A stretch of 64,000 nucleotides of DNA from Oreocharis arfaki (Eukaryota; Chordata; Aves; Passeriformes; Paramythiidae). The stretch lies in the NCBI GenBank assembly GCA_013398015.1, contig VZRR01012719.1, positions 466,357 to 530,356 on the forward strand, in the 5' to 3' direction. This document shows positions 1-13,240 of this stretch, piece after piece. The notes beneath the pieces were generated by a model that worked only from the letters and a program-made list of their open reading frames with translations, made no database searches and was not told the DNA's origin. The translations under genes were made by a program, and so were the position numbers. The stretch's first letter is position 1. Every line of letters starts with the position of its first letter.

Positions 1-159
1 CTATACAACCTTTATTCTTGTTATACTCTTTCTTCTTCCACTGATGTTGATGCTTTTTTTGTACACCAAAATTGGCTATGAACTCTGGATTAAGAAACGG
101 GTGGGAGACGCTTCAGTTCTTCAAACCATTCATGGGGGCGAAATGTCTAAGATATCAAG
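1..159 (+). CDS. QRFPR: QRFPR exon: TM5 and start of intracellular loop 3 (partial, cut by window edge)
   Basis: Reading starts at base 2 and gives 52 full codons plus two bases. The segment begins YTTFILVILFLLPLM, the hydrophobic TM5 helix, and runs into the cytoplasmic loop with IGYELWIKKRVGD and IHGGEMSKIS. The exon ends at 159 after the first two bases of an Arg codon, and the intron starts GTTTGT. The left end is the window edge, not a splice site. This loop, together with TM6, is the G-protein contact region in class A receptors. Confidence 0.93.
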
Positions 160-496
160 GTTTGTAAGCAGAATACACTTGGAACTTTGACTTCTAGAAA
201 GCTGTTTTCCTGACTTTTTTATTCCTCTTGAATAGAGTTTAAAGTGCCTTGCAAGACATGCTAATGCCATGCTGCAAAGTGCCCTACTGTCCCAAAAAAG
301 AGAAATAAAGTGCTAGATGTATATGATGATGCGTTTTTTTGTTTCCAAGGAAATTGTGTACTTCTGAGCATTCCTTGAGGGTTTTATTTGCTTCTGGAGC
401 CATCAGAACACAGTCACAGATCTAACTTGAAGAGAGACATGAAACTGCCGGTCAGTTCCCAGTGATTCAGTGTGGAATGTCTTGGTGCAATTTCAG
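160..496 (+). other. QRFPR: QRFPR intron (TM5 exon to TM6 exon)
   Basis: This 337-base intron starts GTTTGT and ends TTTCAG. I see nothing else in it; an AATAAA-like string near 302 is intronic. Confidence 0.9.
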
Positions 497-594
497 GAAG
501 AAGAAGCGAGCAATTGTTATGATGGTGACAGTGGTGTTTCTCTTTGCAGTCTGTTGGGCCCCTTTCCATGTGATTCACATGATGATGGAATACA
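497..594 (+). CDS. QRFPR: QRFPR exon: TM6
   Basis: The first base completes the Arg codon split from the previous exon, followed by KKKRAIVMMVTVVFLF and the TM6 signature CWAPFHVIHMMMEY. The CWxP motif is the class A toggle-switch motif. The basic RKKKR at the base of TM6 matches the human receptor. The exon ends one base into a Ser codon, with donor GTGAGT. Confidence 0.95.
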
Positions 595-1517
595 GTGAGT
601 GCCTGCCATATCTCATAGAATAAAGTCTGGTTTTTGGGGGTTTTTTGATAATGGAGCTACAGGTTGTGACAAGCTAATGCTGCTGCAGCATTCAGCTCTA
701 GAACACCTTCTGCTAGCAAAGGTTAATGTTCTGCTTATAAGAAAGACTTAAAGAAAAACAGGACTGTTAGGGGGTGAGTGTCTCTCTGTAGATTCTTTTT
801 CTTACCATGACTGTTGTACTACCCTCGTTTGCTGAAAGGTCAAAAGTGCCTGGCTGGAAGGTAAAAGTTATTTCTGAGTGTAAAACCTCTTGTAGTTTTT
901 AATTATGTTTAGTTTAACTTAACTGTTTTGAGTTAAACTTACTATGAAACATTTATCACTTTTATTGAGGTAGGCATATTGGAAATACAAATACTGGACA
1001 TCACGGTGATGATACCCAGTGAATCCAGCTGGAGTTTTTCAGTGCTCTTTACTGAAAACTGGCTTGGAAGTGCCCTCAATGCTTTTTGTGTTGGCTTTTT
1101 TGCTATTTGCCTTATTCTCTGGAGTCTTCCACTGTTCATCTCCCACCTCCTCCATGGGTACTGGAGCAGCCTGTGTGTAGGAACAAGAGGAAGTCTTCCG
1201 TAGTTGTTGTACTGTACTTGCTGAAGGCAGGAGCTGTTTCTTTGTCTCCCATGACAAATAAGATTGTAGCAGATAAATCAGTCATTCAGCCAGTCAGCTT
1301 TTTTGGCTCATAAATTCTTTCATTTTAAACATGATTATGTGATAGGTTTTGATTTTATCTTGTTAATGAAACTCTATTGCTAATGTTAAGAACTTCCAGC
1401 ATGAGTTTTTGTTGATTTTAAACGAAAGCTTCTAATGCCAAATTGGATATAAATAGGCTAAGTAGTAAGCATTTATGGCATTCTGTGCTTACAGCATATT
1501 TCTCTTCTCCTCTCCAG
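595..1517 (+). other. QRFPR: QRFPR intron (TM6 exon to TM7 exon)
   Basis: This 923-base intron has donor GTGAGT and a pyrimidine-rich acceptor ending TCTCCAG. Short open frames inside it on both strands, such as 979-1203 and 1086-1313, have no recognisable content. Confidence 0.9.
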
Positions 1518-1921
1518 GTAATTTTGAGAAGGAGTATGATGATGTGACAATCAAAATGATCTTTGCAATTGTCCAGATCATAGGATTCTTCAATTCTATT
1601 TGCAACCCTATTGTGTATGCTTTCATGAATGAGAACTTCAAGAAGAATTTTCTGTCTGCCCTGTGCTTCTGCATTGTGAAAGACAACACATCCCCAAGCA
1701 GGCAGCTTGGGAACTCGGGGATTACAATGAGGAGGCAAAAGCCAAGTGCTTCTCAGAGAGATCCCATGGATTCAGATGAAGGCAGGAGGGAGGCATTCAG
1801 CGATGGCAACATCGAGGTCAAGTTCTGTGATCAGCCAGCTTCCAAAAGGAATTTGAAAAGGCACCTGGTCCTGTTCAGCTCTGAGCTTACTGTGCACTCT
1901 GCAGTAGGAAATGGACAGTAG
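1518..1921 (+). CDS. QRFPR: QRFPR last coding exon: TM7, helix 8 and cytoplasmic tail
   Basis: Bases 1518-1519 complete the Ser codon, and the frame reads NFEKEYDDVTIKMIFAIVQ (extracellular loop 3 into TM7), then the NPIVY motif and helix 8 (MNENFKKNFLSALCFCIV). The Cys pair after helix 8 is a possible palmitoylation site. The tail keeps blocks also present in human QRFPR (GNSGIT, EAFSDGNIEVK, LKRHL), separated by diverged Ser-rich sequence with possible phosphorylation and arrestin sites. It ends at TAG 1919-1921. An open frame extends upstream to 1475, but the acceptor at 1517 sets the true start of coding. Confidence 0.95.
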
Positions 1922-3765
1922 CATCACAAGGGGTTTGGGAATAGAGAAATCATTCTCTTTATGATCATTTCAATAAGCCATTTAAATGAGTTTGCTACTT
2001 TGTATGCTGAAATGAGGGGGAGAAATGTTCTGTGGACTATAATAATGTTGGGATAGTGGTTGAAAAAATGTAATATTAATTCTATAATGATGAGGAGTAA
2101 AACTTTGGAAAACAACATTACTATATGATTTCCAGGAGAAAAAAATAATTTCTTCTTAAGCTAATTTAGGGCTTGTTTGCCTTCTGCTTTAGGTAAGCCA
2201 GGCAACTGCTGCTTGCTCCATTTATTCTGTGTCTGGACTGCACACAGCTGAATGCCAGAAGACAGGAACTATGGAGAGAATGTGCACCTTTTTTGGACAG
2301 CTTGGAAATCTGACGTGGGCCAACATTGTAAGATCTGCTCTCTGCAGCTTTGGGGATAGAGCAGCCTCAGATCTGAGTTGAGGAAAGATGGAGACTGAGA
2401 TGCAATTCTATTTTAGGAAGAAGAAAGGGAGTATGAAAGAGTTATCCAGAATATGACTGAAGAGATTTAAGATTTAAACATTGCATGCACATTCAGATTT
2501 TGTTTACGGGAAGCATATTAGTAATTAACAATGCATGCATAATTACTGTGCTGTTTTTACAGGTTAATTCTTGGGTACAAATTTAAATGCCACTGTAGTG
2601 CCCTGCAAACTGCATTATTCTGCTGGAAAATGGGGAAGTTGAAAACGTGCTGTACAAGAAAGTGCGGATGCTGGAGGTGGGGTCTGGAGAGTAAGCACTG
2701 AGTTGAACTTCCAGTCATGCTTGAATATGAGGTTTACAGGTTGAAAGGGTGGTGTTGCTATTTTCTGGAGGGTTATAAGGGCCTGATCCAGAGCCTGTTG
2801 GGACTTCACAGAAGACTTTCAATGGAATTGAGGTCACCATCTTTTGACCAGACGCTTCTCTGAAGACTTGCTCATATTTTTCTGTCTGTCCATCATCTTC
2901 AAAGGGTATTAGTTGCTGTCTGAGAACTGGGCCAGTGTTTTGTTATTTTGGGCTTCACAGTAAATTGTGGGGTTGATCCCTGTATAAATTCTAAAAGTTT
3001 TTGCTGTCAGTGGGCCAAAATGCAAAATTGGGAAGGTATGCTTGTGGGTGCAGGACTGGGGGAGAAGTGTGATCCAGATGGGTACACTGGGATCTGATCC
3101 CATAAATGAGGCCTTGAAACACAGGATTTGCCACTCCAGCTGAGGTTAGGTTGGATCATTTAACAGCCTGAGGCATGTCAGTGCTGTCTTCTGTCACCCG
3201 TTGCCTCACCTGTGGGACCTTGGTGCTGCCTTGGCAGTCAGTTCAGGATTCTTTTACTTTGCTACTTTACACTTCATTGTAAATTAAAACTTAGGATAAA
3301 ATATCCTTGTATAAATTGGAAGTAATCAGATCCTTCTCTAATGTCTGCAGATTGCCATTGGTTTGTGACACACTTTATTTGCATAGATATTTTTTATATT
3401 CTATATGATACATTCCTGTGCAATGACAGAAGGTTCCTGACACGTCCTGAGGGCCAGGAATTAAGAGCTTAGTGGGTTATTATCATAGTTTTCCTCAGCA
3501 GATGTAAAGTTTAGCTGCCTGATGGTGAGAACTGTGTGTTCAGATAGAATCTGAGACTGAAAACTAATTTATTTTAAGCTATTTACTTATTTGCACTGCA
3601 AATTTCAGTGACAGATTTTAACAAGCATTTAACCAAAACTTCCAAGTATCTTATGTTTTTGTTTTGTCTTACCTGCATGTCTGTTGTCTCATAAAATGTT
3701 GTGTCAATGAATAACTGTTGTAGTATTAATTTTATTTTCATTAAAGTTCCTTTTTGGCTTTGTTG
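1922..3765 (+). other. QRFPR: QRFPR 3' untranslated region (extent inferred)
   Basis: This non-coding, AT-rich sequence follows the QRFPR stop codon. No canonical AATAAA was found. The best 3' end signal is ATTAAA at 3740-3745 followed by a GT-rich tract; another ATTAAA lies at 3283-3288. The 3' boundary is a guess from these signals. Confidence 0.45.
3740..3745 (+). terminator. QRFPR: Candidate poly(A) signal ATTAAA for QRFPR
   Basis: ATTAAA is the commonest variant polyadenylation hexamer. It is followed within about 30 bases by a T/GT-rich stretch resembling a downstream cleavage element. The distance from the stop codon, about 1.8 kb, is reasonable. No transcript evidence is available. 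Confidence 0.35.
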
Positions 3766-6700
3766 GTGCTGTTTTGCACTAGGGGGTATCTGCTGTAAGC
3801 TGCACTTTGAGTCTCTTTGCTTAGAGATTCACATGAGCTTATCTGTACCTCTTTAGTGATTAAATTCCAGTCCTGTTACAGGTGCCAGCTGCTACTCTAA
3901 TCCTGAGAGCTGTGATTTAAGGGACTTTACAGAATAAGGTGAGAAAGGGAAAAAAAGTCCAATCTCTTGGTAGCAGAGAAGTGATAAAAGTTTCAGCACA
4001 GATACGTGTGGCTATGGTTAGATTAAATATAAACCAAAATACAAAAGACAGTTCTCATACTGTTCTTAATGGTAATTATATTATTTGTGCGTTTTTGACA
4101 GAGTCCTTTTCTTGAAGCTAGGTAATCTTGTCCTGGCTGCAGGGAATGAAAGATCCATTATTGACTTAAGCACGATCAGGATTTTGCCCATGTGTTTTTT
4201 TTAAATCTGTCAGAGCTTCAGCTTTGACTTGGCCAACAAAACCAGTTGTTCTATTGAAGTGGGTCAGTTTTTAGTCTGGGCTGGTAGCCTGTCCCTTGCA
4301 ATGGCTTGTACCCTGTGTGTGGCTGCAGCTGAGTGCCTCAAATCAGGGGAAGCTGGCACTGCTGTGGGAGGAAGAGCCCTGCTGTCCCCCAGCCTGCCTG
4401 TGCTTATTTCCATCTTCCAGGAACAGAATTGCATGGTTATCCATCTGATCACAAAATATTCCTGGCTAATGAATTTATCAGAGAACAGGGAAAATAACCA
4501 CACTCATTTCCCTAAACTGAGAATATTTCTCAAAGCTGTTGTGCTCTTTGAGGAAAAATGTTTGTTCATGTTTTTTAGTATCTTAATTATGAATTACATA
4601 TAATTTCTGTGATAACATTAAAGAGAAACTTCTTTTATTCTCAGCTGTAAGGGGCCAAGCCTTTAAGTTGCAGTGAGATGATGCCAGGAACTGACAGGCT
4701 GATGAAGACAGGAGCCTGAAAGGACACATTCAACTCAACAGAGACTCTGGAAATTGAATGGATGAGGAAAAAGTGTCAGATTTGTGAGCTTGTTCAACTG
4801 ATACCACAGAGTATTAACAAGGAAAACAGTGAGTAGAAGGGAGTGAAATGTCTCAGCAGCTGTTAACAGTAGCAATTTAAAAATATCCAGTATTGGCCTG
4901 TTCCAAGGAATAACCAGTTGCCAACGATTGCCAAACCAGCAGAGATGTGTGATGTGCCTGCAACCAGGGAGTAAGTCCATAAATTCTCAGCCTGGAGATG
5001 TGTTAGCCCTGTCTGTGTGCTGATTACAGGATTAGCTAATGTGCTGTGGTTTGTGTGTGTTGCTGAAACTGTTGAAACAAATGATCCAGCAGGGTGAAAG
5101 GGACACCTGAGACATCAGAGAAATACACAAAGAACATTGAAGAGGAGAGCTAGATTGTTACTGCCCAGGAAAAAAAAAAAAAGGAGTAATTAGAGGAAAG
5201 GATTTGGTAGAGCTGTTGGCTTGAAGAGATGGGAGAGGAAGATAATCGTGGCAAGGTATGTTTTTATATAGATTAGGGTTGATCTTAGTGTTATAAAAGT
5301 TGGGAAAGTTTAGGAACTGTATTCAGAGAGCAGTTTTGTGAACAGAACAGAATCTCAATGCACAGGGCAAAAGGCTGGGGAGATTGAAAGCTGCCATTTT
5401 GGTACCTCTCCAGGTGGGAGCAGTGGAATGGAGCAGGAGCTTTGCCAGGCTGAGGAGCAGACAAGTAAATGTGAATTTAATGCACATTAAACATAGCAAC
5501 AGGTTAGATTGTGTATATTCCTTTAGAAACATTGACATATAACAATCTCTTTTTTTCTGTCTACTATCAAAGTCCTGCTTTGACCCCTCAAAACTGGCTT
5601 CCAGGAGTATTGCTGGACATTCAAGCCATCGTTAGCTTCCTCTGTTGAAGCTCCAGTGGAGCTGATGGATTATGAAGTTATTTTAAAAGCTCTGGTGTGA
5701 CTTGAGGTGAACGGTCACAGGCTGGTTTATTACAAGAGTTTAATCTTCCCCCAGCTCTTCGTCCACATCAGTACAGCAAAACATGCTCAGACAAAACCTG
5801 GTTCCTTTCATTCTAAAAAATACAGATTCACAGCCTTAAAAGTTAGGCTCACACTAGGTTTGTTTTGCTACAAAAGTGCTGTCCTACAAGCCAGGGTTGT
5901 TTTTGAGAAGGTTTAAGGGTATTTGCATGTACCTTATGCTTTCGTAAAAGAAGTTTAGTAGAGATACAAACAAACTTCTACAAATTGCATCTGTGCCCTG
6001 TAGGGTGCTTAAAATCCCAACCAAGACTTGAAAAGATGTCTTGCTGCCTGAGAAATGTTTTTTGTTTATCAGCCTCCGATGGAGTAATACAAAGCTTTCT
6101 ATGAAAAGCTCTTATTTCCTTCAATTTTCTATTTTTTTTCACAAAGCAGAAACTTGTCCTTATTTCCTATTCTTTGGAGAAATTATCATAAAACCTTTGC
6201 CCCAGACATATTGTGGAATGAGATCAGTTTTTGAAAGGGATTCTGTCCTAAAATGACGTAATGTGCTTACATTGAAAAACTTTTCTGCTTCAGCACTTCT
6301 TTCTTAGTGGAAAATGTCTTTTTTTTTGAAATTACTTTTATAAGTTTCTGCTTGAAATCTCTTCATAGCCTTCTAGTTTTTATTTTCTCTTTCCAATGCC
6401 ATCACTTGTTTTTTCTAAACTAATTGCACCAGGGTTTCTCAGGACTCACTCTCATCAGGTGAATTTCCTATTCTCTTGGACGTGGTCCTTTTTTTCTCCA
6501 TCTCTAATCTTTTCCATGCTTTATTAAATTGTATGGTCTTGGACCATCATTCCCCATGCCCCTGAGCAAAGCCATAATTAAAGATGTAAAATTTAAGGCA
6601 AGGTCTGCATAAATCTCTTGTTATGTCTTCGAAATACATGAGAAAGCTTTCAGGGTTTTTCAGTGCTCTTGTATCTGATTTGTAAATCAATTTCACTTTC

Positions 6701-8607
6701 CCATCTGAAATAGGTGTCCTTGCTTTTTGCATTTATGCCACCTTGATAAATATTCTAATGTGTGGACATATAACTGTTGTAGGATCAGACATAGTTTTCC
6801 TGTGGTATCACAGGTGCAATATTTTAATTTCATTTTCTGCTTCAACAGTTTGCTCAAGCAAAAATTAGTCAGGGTTGAACTGTATTTTCCAGTGTTGACA
6901 AATGAATTATTGACTGACTTAATAAAGCAGAAGTGCATCAACTTACAGATCCATCACACTGGAGGGGAAAAAGATTTCAATTATTTTATGAAAAAAATTT
7001 TTCTTCCTAAGTATTATTTGTACTTGTAAAAGAAAAAGGTCAACATGTTTGATTTTTTAAAATTTTCTTCTTAATTACCTTTTAAGGTGTCTTTCCCTAG
7101 TGCCCAGATTCTGCTGTGCAGGGTGAGAAAGCTGCTAGCTGGAGTGTGTGAGAAGAGGCTGAATTACAGTTCTCAGTTTGTATCAGAGCTACTCTCTGTG
7201 CTCTGCTTGTTGGCATCCCTGGGAGCCTTCTGCTTTCATGGTGTCACTGAACTCTGCAGTTGTCTTTGCTTAAGATCCCACTTTCCTAACAACAAACTTT
7301 GTTTAGTAGGAGGTTGAGCTTTGGCTTCTGCCTTTTGCCTTGCTCCTTTTCTTTTTCTCATCAGTTTGTTTTACTTCTTCACTTAGTGTCTGTACTTTTT
7401 TTTTTTTCCTATTGCTTTCCCTGAAGCAACTCCTTGAGTTCCTTGTGACCTTATCTCTTTTATACAGATTACAATAACCAGGCAATGAATTTTGAGAACA
7501 AAGCGAAGCAGCCCTGTGGCTCAGAATTTTTATTCCATCAAGTCTGATTATCAGATTACAAACTGCATTTCCAGTCCTTATTTCAGGCACCCTTGGAAAG
7601 ACCTTGCCTGCTCTAATGGTTACTTTAGGCTTGCATGTGTAGATACTGTTTCTGAATTGACTTTATATCTTGACATTTTATTTCTCAGGTTGCTTATTGA
7701 CGTATTTCCATTAATTTTTTTTTTTCTTTGGCTTTACAAATTTCTATTTCCTAGGAAGTGAGACTTCTCAGTAACATGCCAGCTGCACTGGGAGAGTTGG
7801 TTTTTCTTGCATCGAATAACAAGTGTAGATGTCAGTCTTTTTTGTACAGATGACAGCTAAACTATGGCTTATAAAAATGTCCAGTAGCTTTCTTCTGGGA
7901 GTCTGTAAAATACACTCTGTGTGGTGTCTTTTGTGTGTGTGACAACAGAAATGTAATGTTCTTCTGCTCCTTGCCTCTAACACATGGTTTCTGTAGATAT
8001 ATCTGTTAAACACCCAATTTAGTGAGTTCAGTCCACAGCTGAAGAATCCTGAAGACCATGCCACCTAAGAATAAACAGCTAGAAAATGTTTAGTGTCTCC
8101 ATGGCTAAAGTATAAAATATATCCTGCTAAATGTCAATATTACATGTCATGTCAAAGTTTCGGCCTCAGGCAGACTTGAATTTTGGAAGAGCAGATGTGT
8201 GGCAAAAACACGTCTGAAAAATCTCTTCGGCTCCAGCAGCTCGGTGGGGTTGTTGTGGCCTCGCTCGGGCTGTAGATGGCACCATTGCTGCGCGTGAAAA
8301 GCTGAGCTCTTCCAGTCCCTCCTAGGGGGATTGTTATCCTGCGGGCGTTTGGAATCATGGATTGGATGGTAGGATTTGGTAAGGGTTTGGTAGAGTTCTT
8401 CTTTCTCTAGGATTAGAGAGAAACATGGAGAGAGGTGTTGGATTATTGGTTTTTTTCGTTTATGAAACAGTGCTTTGAAAAACAGTTGGGAGCTCATGAG
8501 TGACCGAGGGCCAATGGTATAAACAACCCAGTCAAAACTGGTTTAATTGTTTTGTTTGGGTTTGTTTAAAGTCATATCTTAGATGTTTGACTTTTCATCC
8601 CTTTTGC

Positions 8608-8629
8608 TTTGGAAAACTTGTTTTCCAAA
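8608..8629. repeat. Perfect inverted repeat, 10-bp stem, 2-base loop
   Basis: The arm TTTGGAAAAC at 8608-8617 is followed by TT and its exact reverse complement at 8620-8629. No function is apparent. Confidence 0.8.
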
Positions 8630-9530
8630 ACAAATAAGTACCACTCTTAGGTCTGTCTTGTTTTTGAAACTGAGCATTTGAAATACAAATTAGTGAATAG
8701 ATCTACAAAAAAACTAATAGAGATGAAGGCTCTCTGAAATCCTTCAGAATAGTCATTTCCAGACTCCCCAGAGTGTACTAAAAATCCCATAGCTGTAGGC
8801 ATCCACCTTCCCAAATCTGGTGATGTAGTGGAGGAAAGCCAAAGGGGAAATGGAAAGAGGAGAGAATAAAGTGTTATTTATTAGCAATCAGGAGAAATCT
8901 CAGTTCCTAAATGGTGAACTTAAAAATATAAAGGGCCTCAAAAAGTGATCTGTTTTTGTTACAGTCTTTACAGATACTCGTTTAAACATATTAAGCACAC
9001 AAAAAAAGGCCTCTAAATTCTCAAAGGGAGTGGAAGGACTTTGCTATTAAAGTTTAAATAAACCAAAAAATACTCTTGTGAAGGGAAACAAATTTAGCAA
9101 CCTGTCAAGATCAGCTGTAAAATACAAGTCTTGCCACAGTGGTTTAAGTTAAGGCTCCACAAATACTAGGGCAAATAAAGAAACTATTACTTGAACTTTT
9201 CAAGAGTGTAAATGGAGGATAAGGATCTTGGATATCCAAGGTAACACAAACCATGAGAAAAAGTGGAAAGTCTTTGTCATGATTTGCCCATGAAATGGTA
9301 ATATTTCTTTCAGTGAGGTATTGATGTGTGTTCATAAAGTCTGAAGTCTTCCTTCTGAAGAAACCCACTTCACTGATGAGGGGGGAGGAGCACAGAAGGA
9401 TGTAGCCACAGAAGTGGTTTGTTTGTTTGCAAAGTAACCTGAACAGGCAAAGGAACTTTCTGAGTTTACAGTAATCAGCTGTTTTGAATGGAAATATTTG
9501 ATAATCGTGTGTAAAACAAGGCAAACACTG

Positions 9531-9569
9531 CCTTTCTTTTTTTCTTTTTCTTTTTTTTCCTTTTTTTTT
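9531..9569. repeat. Polypyrimidine (T-rich) tract
   Basis: An uninterrupted C/T run of about 39 bases, dominated by T. It creates a Lys-rich artefact in antisense open frames. Confidence 0.85.
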
Positions 9570-12500
9570 GTGAAGGAACATATCAATGTTAGTTTTCTTA
9601 GCATGTGGTATTTTCCTGTCCAAAGTAAATTTACAGAGTAGCCATGTTATTCCTTCCTGATTTTTCTCATATCTTTTGGACATCCCAAATGCTCTTGGAA
9701 CTTTGTTCCTGGAGGCTGTGCTGCAGCTGTGTGTCTGCCAGGCAATAGGCAAAGTAAGTCCTTACACCTGGTGTACTTGGGTTGTTTTGGAGCAGGTGAG
9801 TGCTGGGTCAGTGATGTGCCTCTGTTCACCTGTGAGAAATTATGTCATCTTCTAAGGCTGTGAATCTTGCTGATTTTTTAGAGATTTTAAAAAATGAGAC
9901 ACTGGAGTGTAATTTCTTCTTGAGAGCTGTGTCAGGTATGGTTTTCAAATGTTAAGCAACCCTTCTCTCAAGTGAGATCTGGTTTTTTTTTCAAGGAAGG
10001 GAAATACAGGGGGTGGTAGAAGGGAGAATATACGGAATATATTCTCAATCCAACACAGTAATTTTGAATTCGTGCTGCGTTCATGCAGTGTTCAATAGAA
10101 AGGGCTTTAAGTGATAACTATAGATGAGGAACAAGCACACCATTGTATCTGATAGCAGATTTTAGCAAGACATCTGTGTAGCTTTCAGGGTTAGGAGTGA
10201 AAGATGGGTATGAAACTGTGAATGATCAAAATAAAATGAGACAAAACATCTTTTCTGGCATTAGCGTGCAACTGAGGCAGAGCTGATGATTGATCTTGTT
10301 TCTTTTTCTATATTAGGGTCAATTTTTGGAGGGAGTTCATTAAAAGTTGATGGCTGAAGTTGTTTGCATCTCCCATTGATCCGTGTGTACTCGGTTCATT
10401 TACTAATGATGTTCAAATCATTGCCTTGCTGCTTACAGAGCGCAGCTGAAAGGCCCCCGCTGCACCAGGACGCTCCTGCTCGGGCATTAACTCCTTCTGA
10501 TCCTGTTCCGAAGCTGCCTAACGTGTTTCCTAGGAAGGGGGAGCATGGTTAGGGAAGGGCGTCCGAGGAGTATTTTGGCTGATGCCTCTCTAGTGACACC
10601 TTGTGGGGTGTTTCACAGAACCGCCTACAACTTTTTTGGGGAAGGAATAAACTGCAAGGCTTGTTGTGCAAAAAGCTGCCCAAATACTCCACGTGGGATA
10701 CACTTAAACCTCTGCACTCACATGTAATTAAAAGTAAACTGTAGAGATAAACTTTCTCATGTTGAAGTTGTCCTTCCTTAGTCCATTGAGGTGTTAAACA
10801 CTTCACCCTTTGTGGATATACAGAAAATGGTATCAAGAAATAAAATTTAACTTTTAGAAATAAACATATTCAGATTCACTTTAGAGTGAAACAATCAGGA
10901 ATGGGAATGTTGTGGATCAGTTGCAGCTGGCGTGATTTAGGTGGACTCAGTACATACCTCACTGTCCTGCCAGGTAAATGTTTGATGTTCTGAGGAAAAA
11001 CTGGCTGGGAAAAATATCCCAAGCAACTGAAAAAAATCTGTTCAAAAATGAGTATTTAGAGAATTTTAATCAATATTTCACTATCCAGTAATTCATTTTT
11101 AGAACTTTCTGGTGATTTTCCCCTAATTGTAGGGACTTTTTTTCCTATTTAGTGATACTGGGTAACTGCTTTGGCTAGATGTGTTGGAAGATTTGTTTCT
11201 TGCTGCTTGCTCTTATTTTGTGGAAATGGCCAAGTCTGGTGGTAACTAACATCCCCTGTAGAGAACGTAAAAAATGGATCTCTTTTATGTTCTTAAGGTT
11301 CTATACTGGTTGCAGCTTCACTCATCTGGCATTTCAAGCCTGCTGCCTTGCCCTGGTCAGAAGATGAATCCCAGCTAACCCTGGGGGAACAGAGCAGGTT
11401 TTTTTAGACAGACCAGTTTTTCTGAAAATTTTTAGCCAGGAGATGTAGCAAGATAAATTGCTACATGAAGAGAATTTGGGAAAGAGGACTGAAAAGAGAT
11501 TTGAAAAAGATTTACTATTTCTTGCTTGCTCCAAAGAATATTTCTTCTGTCTGTGCTTAAATATAATGAATGGAGATTTAGCTTGATCCTTTGCTGACTG
11601 AGAAGGAGGAATTGGAGACTTCAAGAAAATGCTGTGGGTTGTCTTCCAGCACAGCCCAGCTGTACTGATTATTTTTTATCTTTGTCTAAACACTCAGCCT
11701 TTCCTTCCCTTGCATGCCTTGTGCCTCTGGCTTTCTGTCCCTCCCTTAGCCATTGCAGGCTTCTGTGGAGCTGTGTGAACAGTCCTTTAATTGATGCCCT
11801 TGATTCCATTGGTAGTGTTCTTTGTTTCCATGGCTTTTCCCTAGATGCAAGCACTGGGCCAGCTGAGCCTGAGAAAAGTAAAAAAGGGTCTCTACTAACA
11901 CCTGAATCTTTAAGTCTGTCCAGAGTTCTATTCAAAGACCTTCCCTAAAACTCTGCTGTGAAAGAATAACTGTTTTACGAAGGGGCGAGTTTGATCTCCT
12001 CTCGTTTATATAGTCATTAATAATATACAAACAAGCTGGGGAAAGTGTTGGCCAGGTCTTCCTCTGCAGCTCCCGTGGAGAAATTAAGCTGTTCTATACC
12101 GCTTATACTGCTTTCCTTTTAATTCATGTATATTGACACTGCCTGCTTACTTCTTGCTTTCCATGGCTGGCATTTGAAAGTGAGATATTTGAATTGTTGC
12201 TCAGTTTTGTGGTGTTTTGTTTTCATGTTAGAGCACAGGTAGAAGGCAGAGGCAGAAGACAGATTGACCTGCTGGTGTTGGTTCCAGTTCCCATCTCTCT
12301 GTAGTGAAGAAGTAGAACTTCTGTAGCCGAAGTCAGTGCAGAGATGATACCTAAAGCAGCTCAGTCAGCAGTGATGCCTGTTGTAGGGGGGCTGAGTGCA
12401 GGAGGGCCATGGAGCTGTGCAGTTTTCATTCTCTCCTGGACTGCAGCAGACAGAAGTTGTGACTTGGTGAGGTCGTGCTGTGGTTCTGCAGTGGCAGAAC

Positions 12501-13240
12501 AACCCCGGGTTCAGGCTCTGCCTGCTGATCTTTCCCTGAAAACCTGATGCCACTGCCAACTTCCTGGTGTGCCAGTGCTCTGAGAGCCTCACCCACCGGG
12601 CAAACACCGAGTTAGTAAAAATCCTAATTGCTGGCATCTGTATTCAAGGCAGGAGGCAGCCCCTTCCTATGAACAGCCTACGCAGGAAACAACCCACGTA
12701 GTTTGCAACCACTCTCCTGCCTTCACTGTGCAGGGGAGTTTATCTTTACTAGAAACAGTAACTTGAGGGGTGACCTTCATACTTACTGAAAGCAGCAGAC
12801 GCTTGGCTCTGACTCATGGAAGGAGCACAGGTATTGGGGAATGGCTGCTGCCTGGTAACATTTCCCTCTCCTGCCTTGTTCAGCAGTTAAACCAAGCCTA
12901 GTTCTGTGTCAGTACCATATTGTAGATGATGTGTATGATGGTTCTGTCCCTGCCAGAATCCAGAATTAATCAACGCCTCCAAAATCACTGCTGGCTCCTG
13001 AAAGCAGCTCTGTGTTGGCTCAGCTGGGTTTCGGAGTGAAGCCTCACCCTCTGGTGTGTGTCTGGTTTCAGTTTTAGAATAACAAATCCAGTTTGGATCA
13101 TGAGCCTCCAGCTGAAATAAAAGCCATTACTCTTTTTCTGTAGTTGAATCACCTCCCTAAGGAATCCTTGGTGTCCCTCTTTCCTGTGATCTTCGCTGAT
13201 TTTTACCTTCTGTGATGTTCATTGGTGCTTTACTTCAGTA

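Larger units (their letters stand above)
1..1921 (+). other. QRFPR: QRFPR gene, 3' part (last three coding exons)
   Basis: This is the 3' part of the gene for the pyroglutamylated RFamide peptide receptor (GPR103), a class A GPCR at the plasma membrane. In known orthologues it binds QRFP/26RFa and couples to Gq and Gi/o to control feeding and arousal. Three exons, 1-159, 497-594 and 1518-1921, join in frame to give about 219 residues from TM5 to the C-terminus, which matches the length of the same part of the roughly 430-residue human receptor. All junctions are GT..AG. The 5' exons (TM1-TM4) lie left of the window. Identification rests on near-identity with the human receptor through TM5, TM6 and TM7 and on shared blocks in the C-tail. 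I see no frameshift or premature stop. Confidence 0.95.
3766..13240. other. Intergenic DNA between QRFPR and TNIP3, left part
   Basis: No coding exon could be supported here. Open frames such as 4229-4603 (+) and 9144-9752 (-) lack recognisable motifs; the latter's Lys-rich run is the reverse of a T-rich tract. The stretch holds a perfect hairpin at 8608-8629 and a polypyrimidine tract at 9531-9569. No interspersed repeat family was recognised with confidence. Confidence 0.6.

Noticed and set aside
4229..4603. 124-codon open frame on the + strand after QRFPR
   Set aside because: No motif or homology recognised, and ordinary for intergenic DNA.
9144..9752. 202-codon open frame on the - strand with a Lys/Arg-rich run
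   Set aside because: The basic run is the antisense translation of a T-rich tract at 9531-9569, and the rest has no family resemblance.
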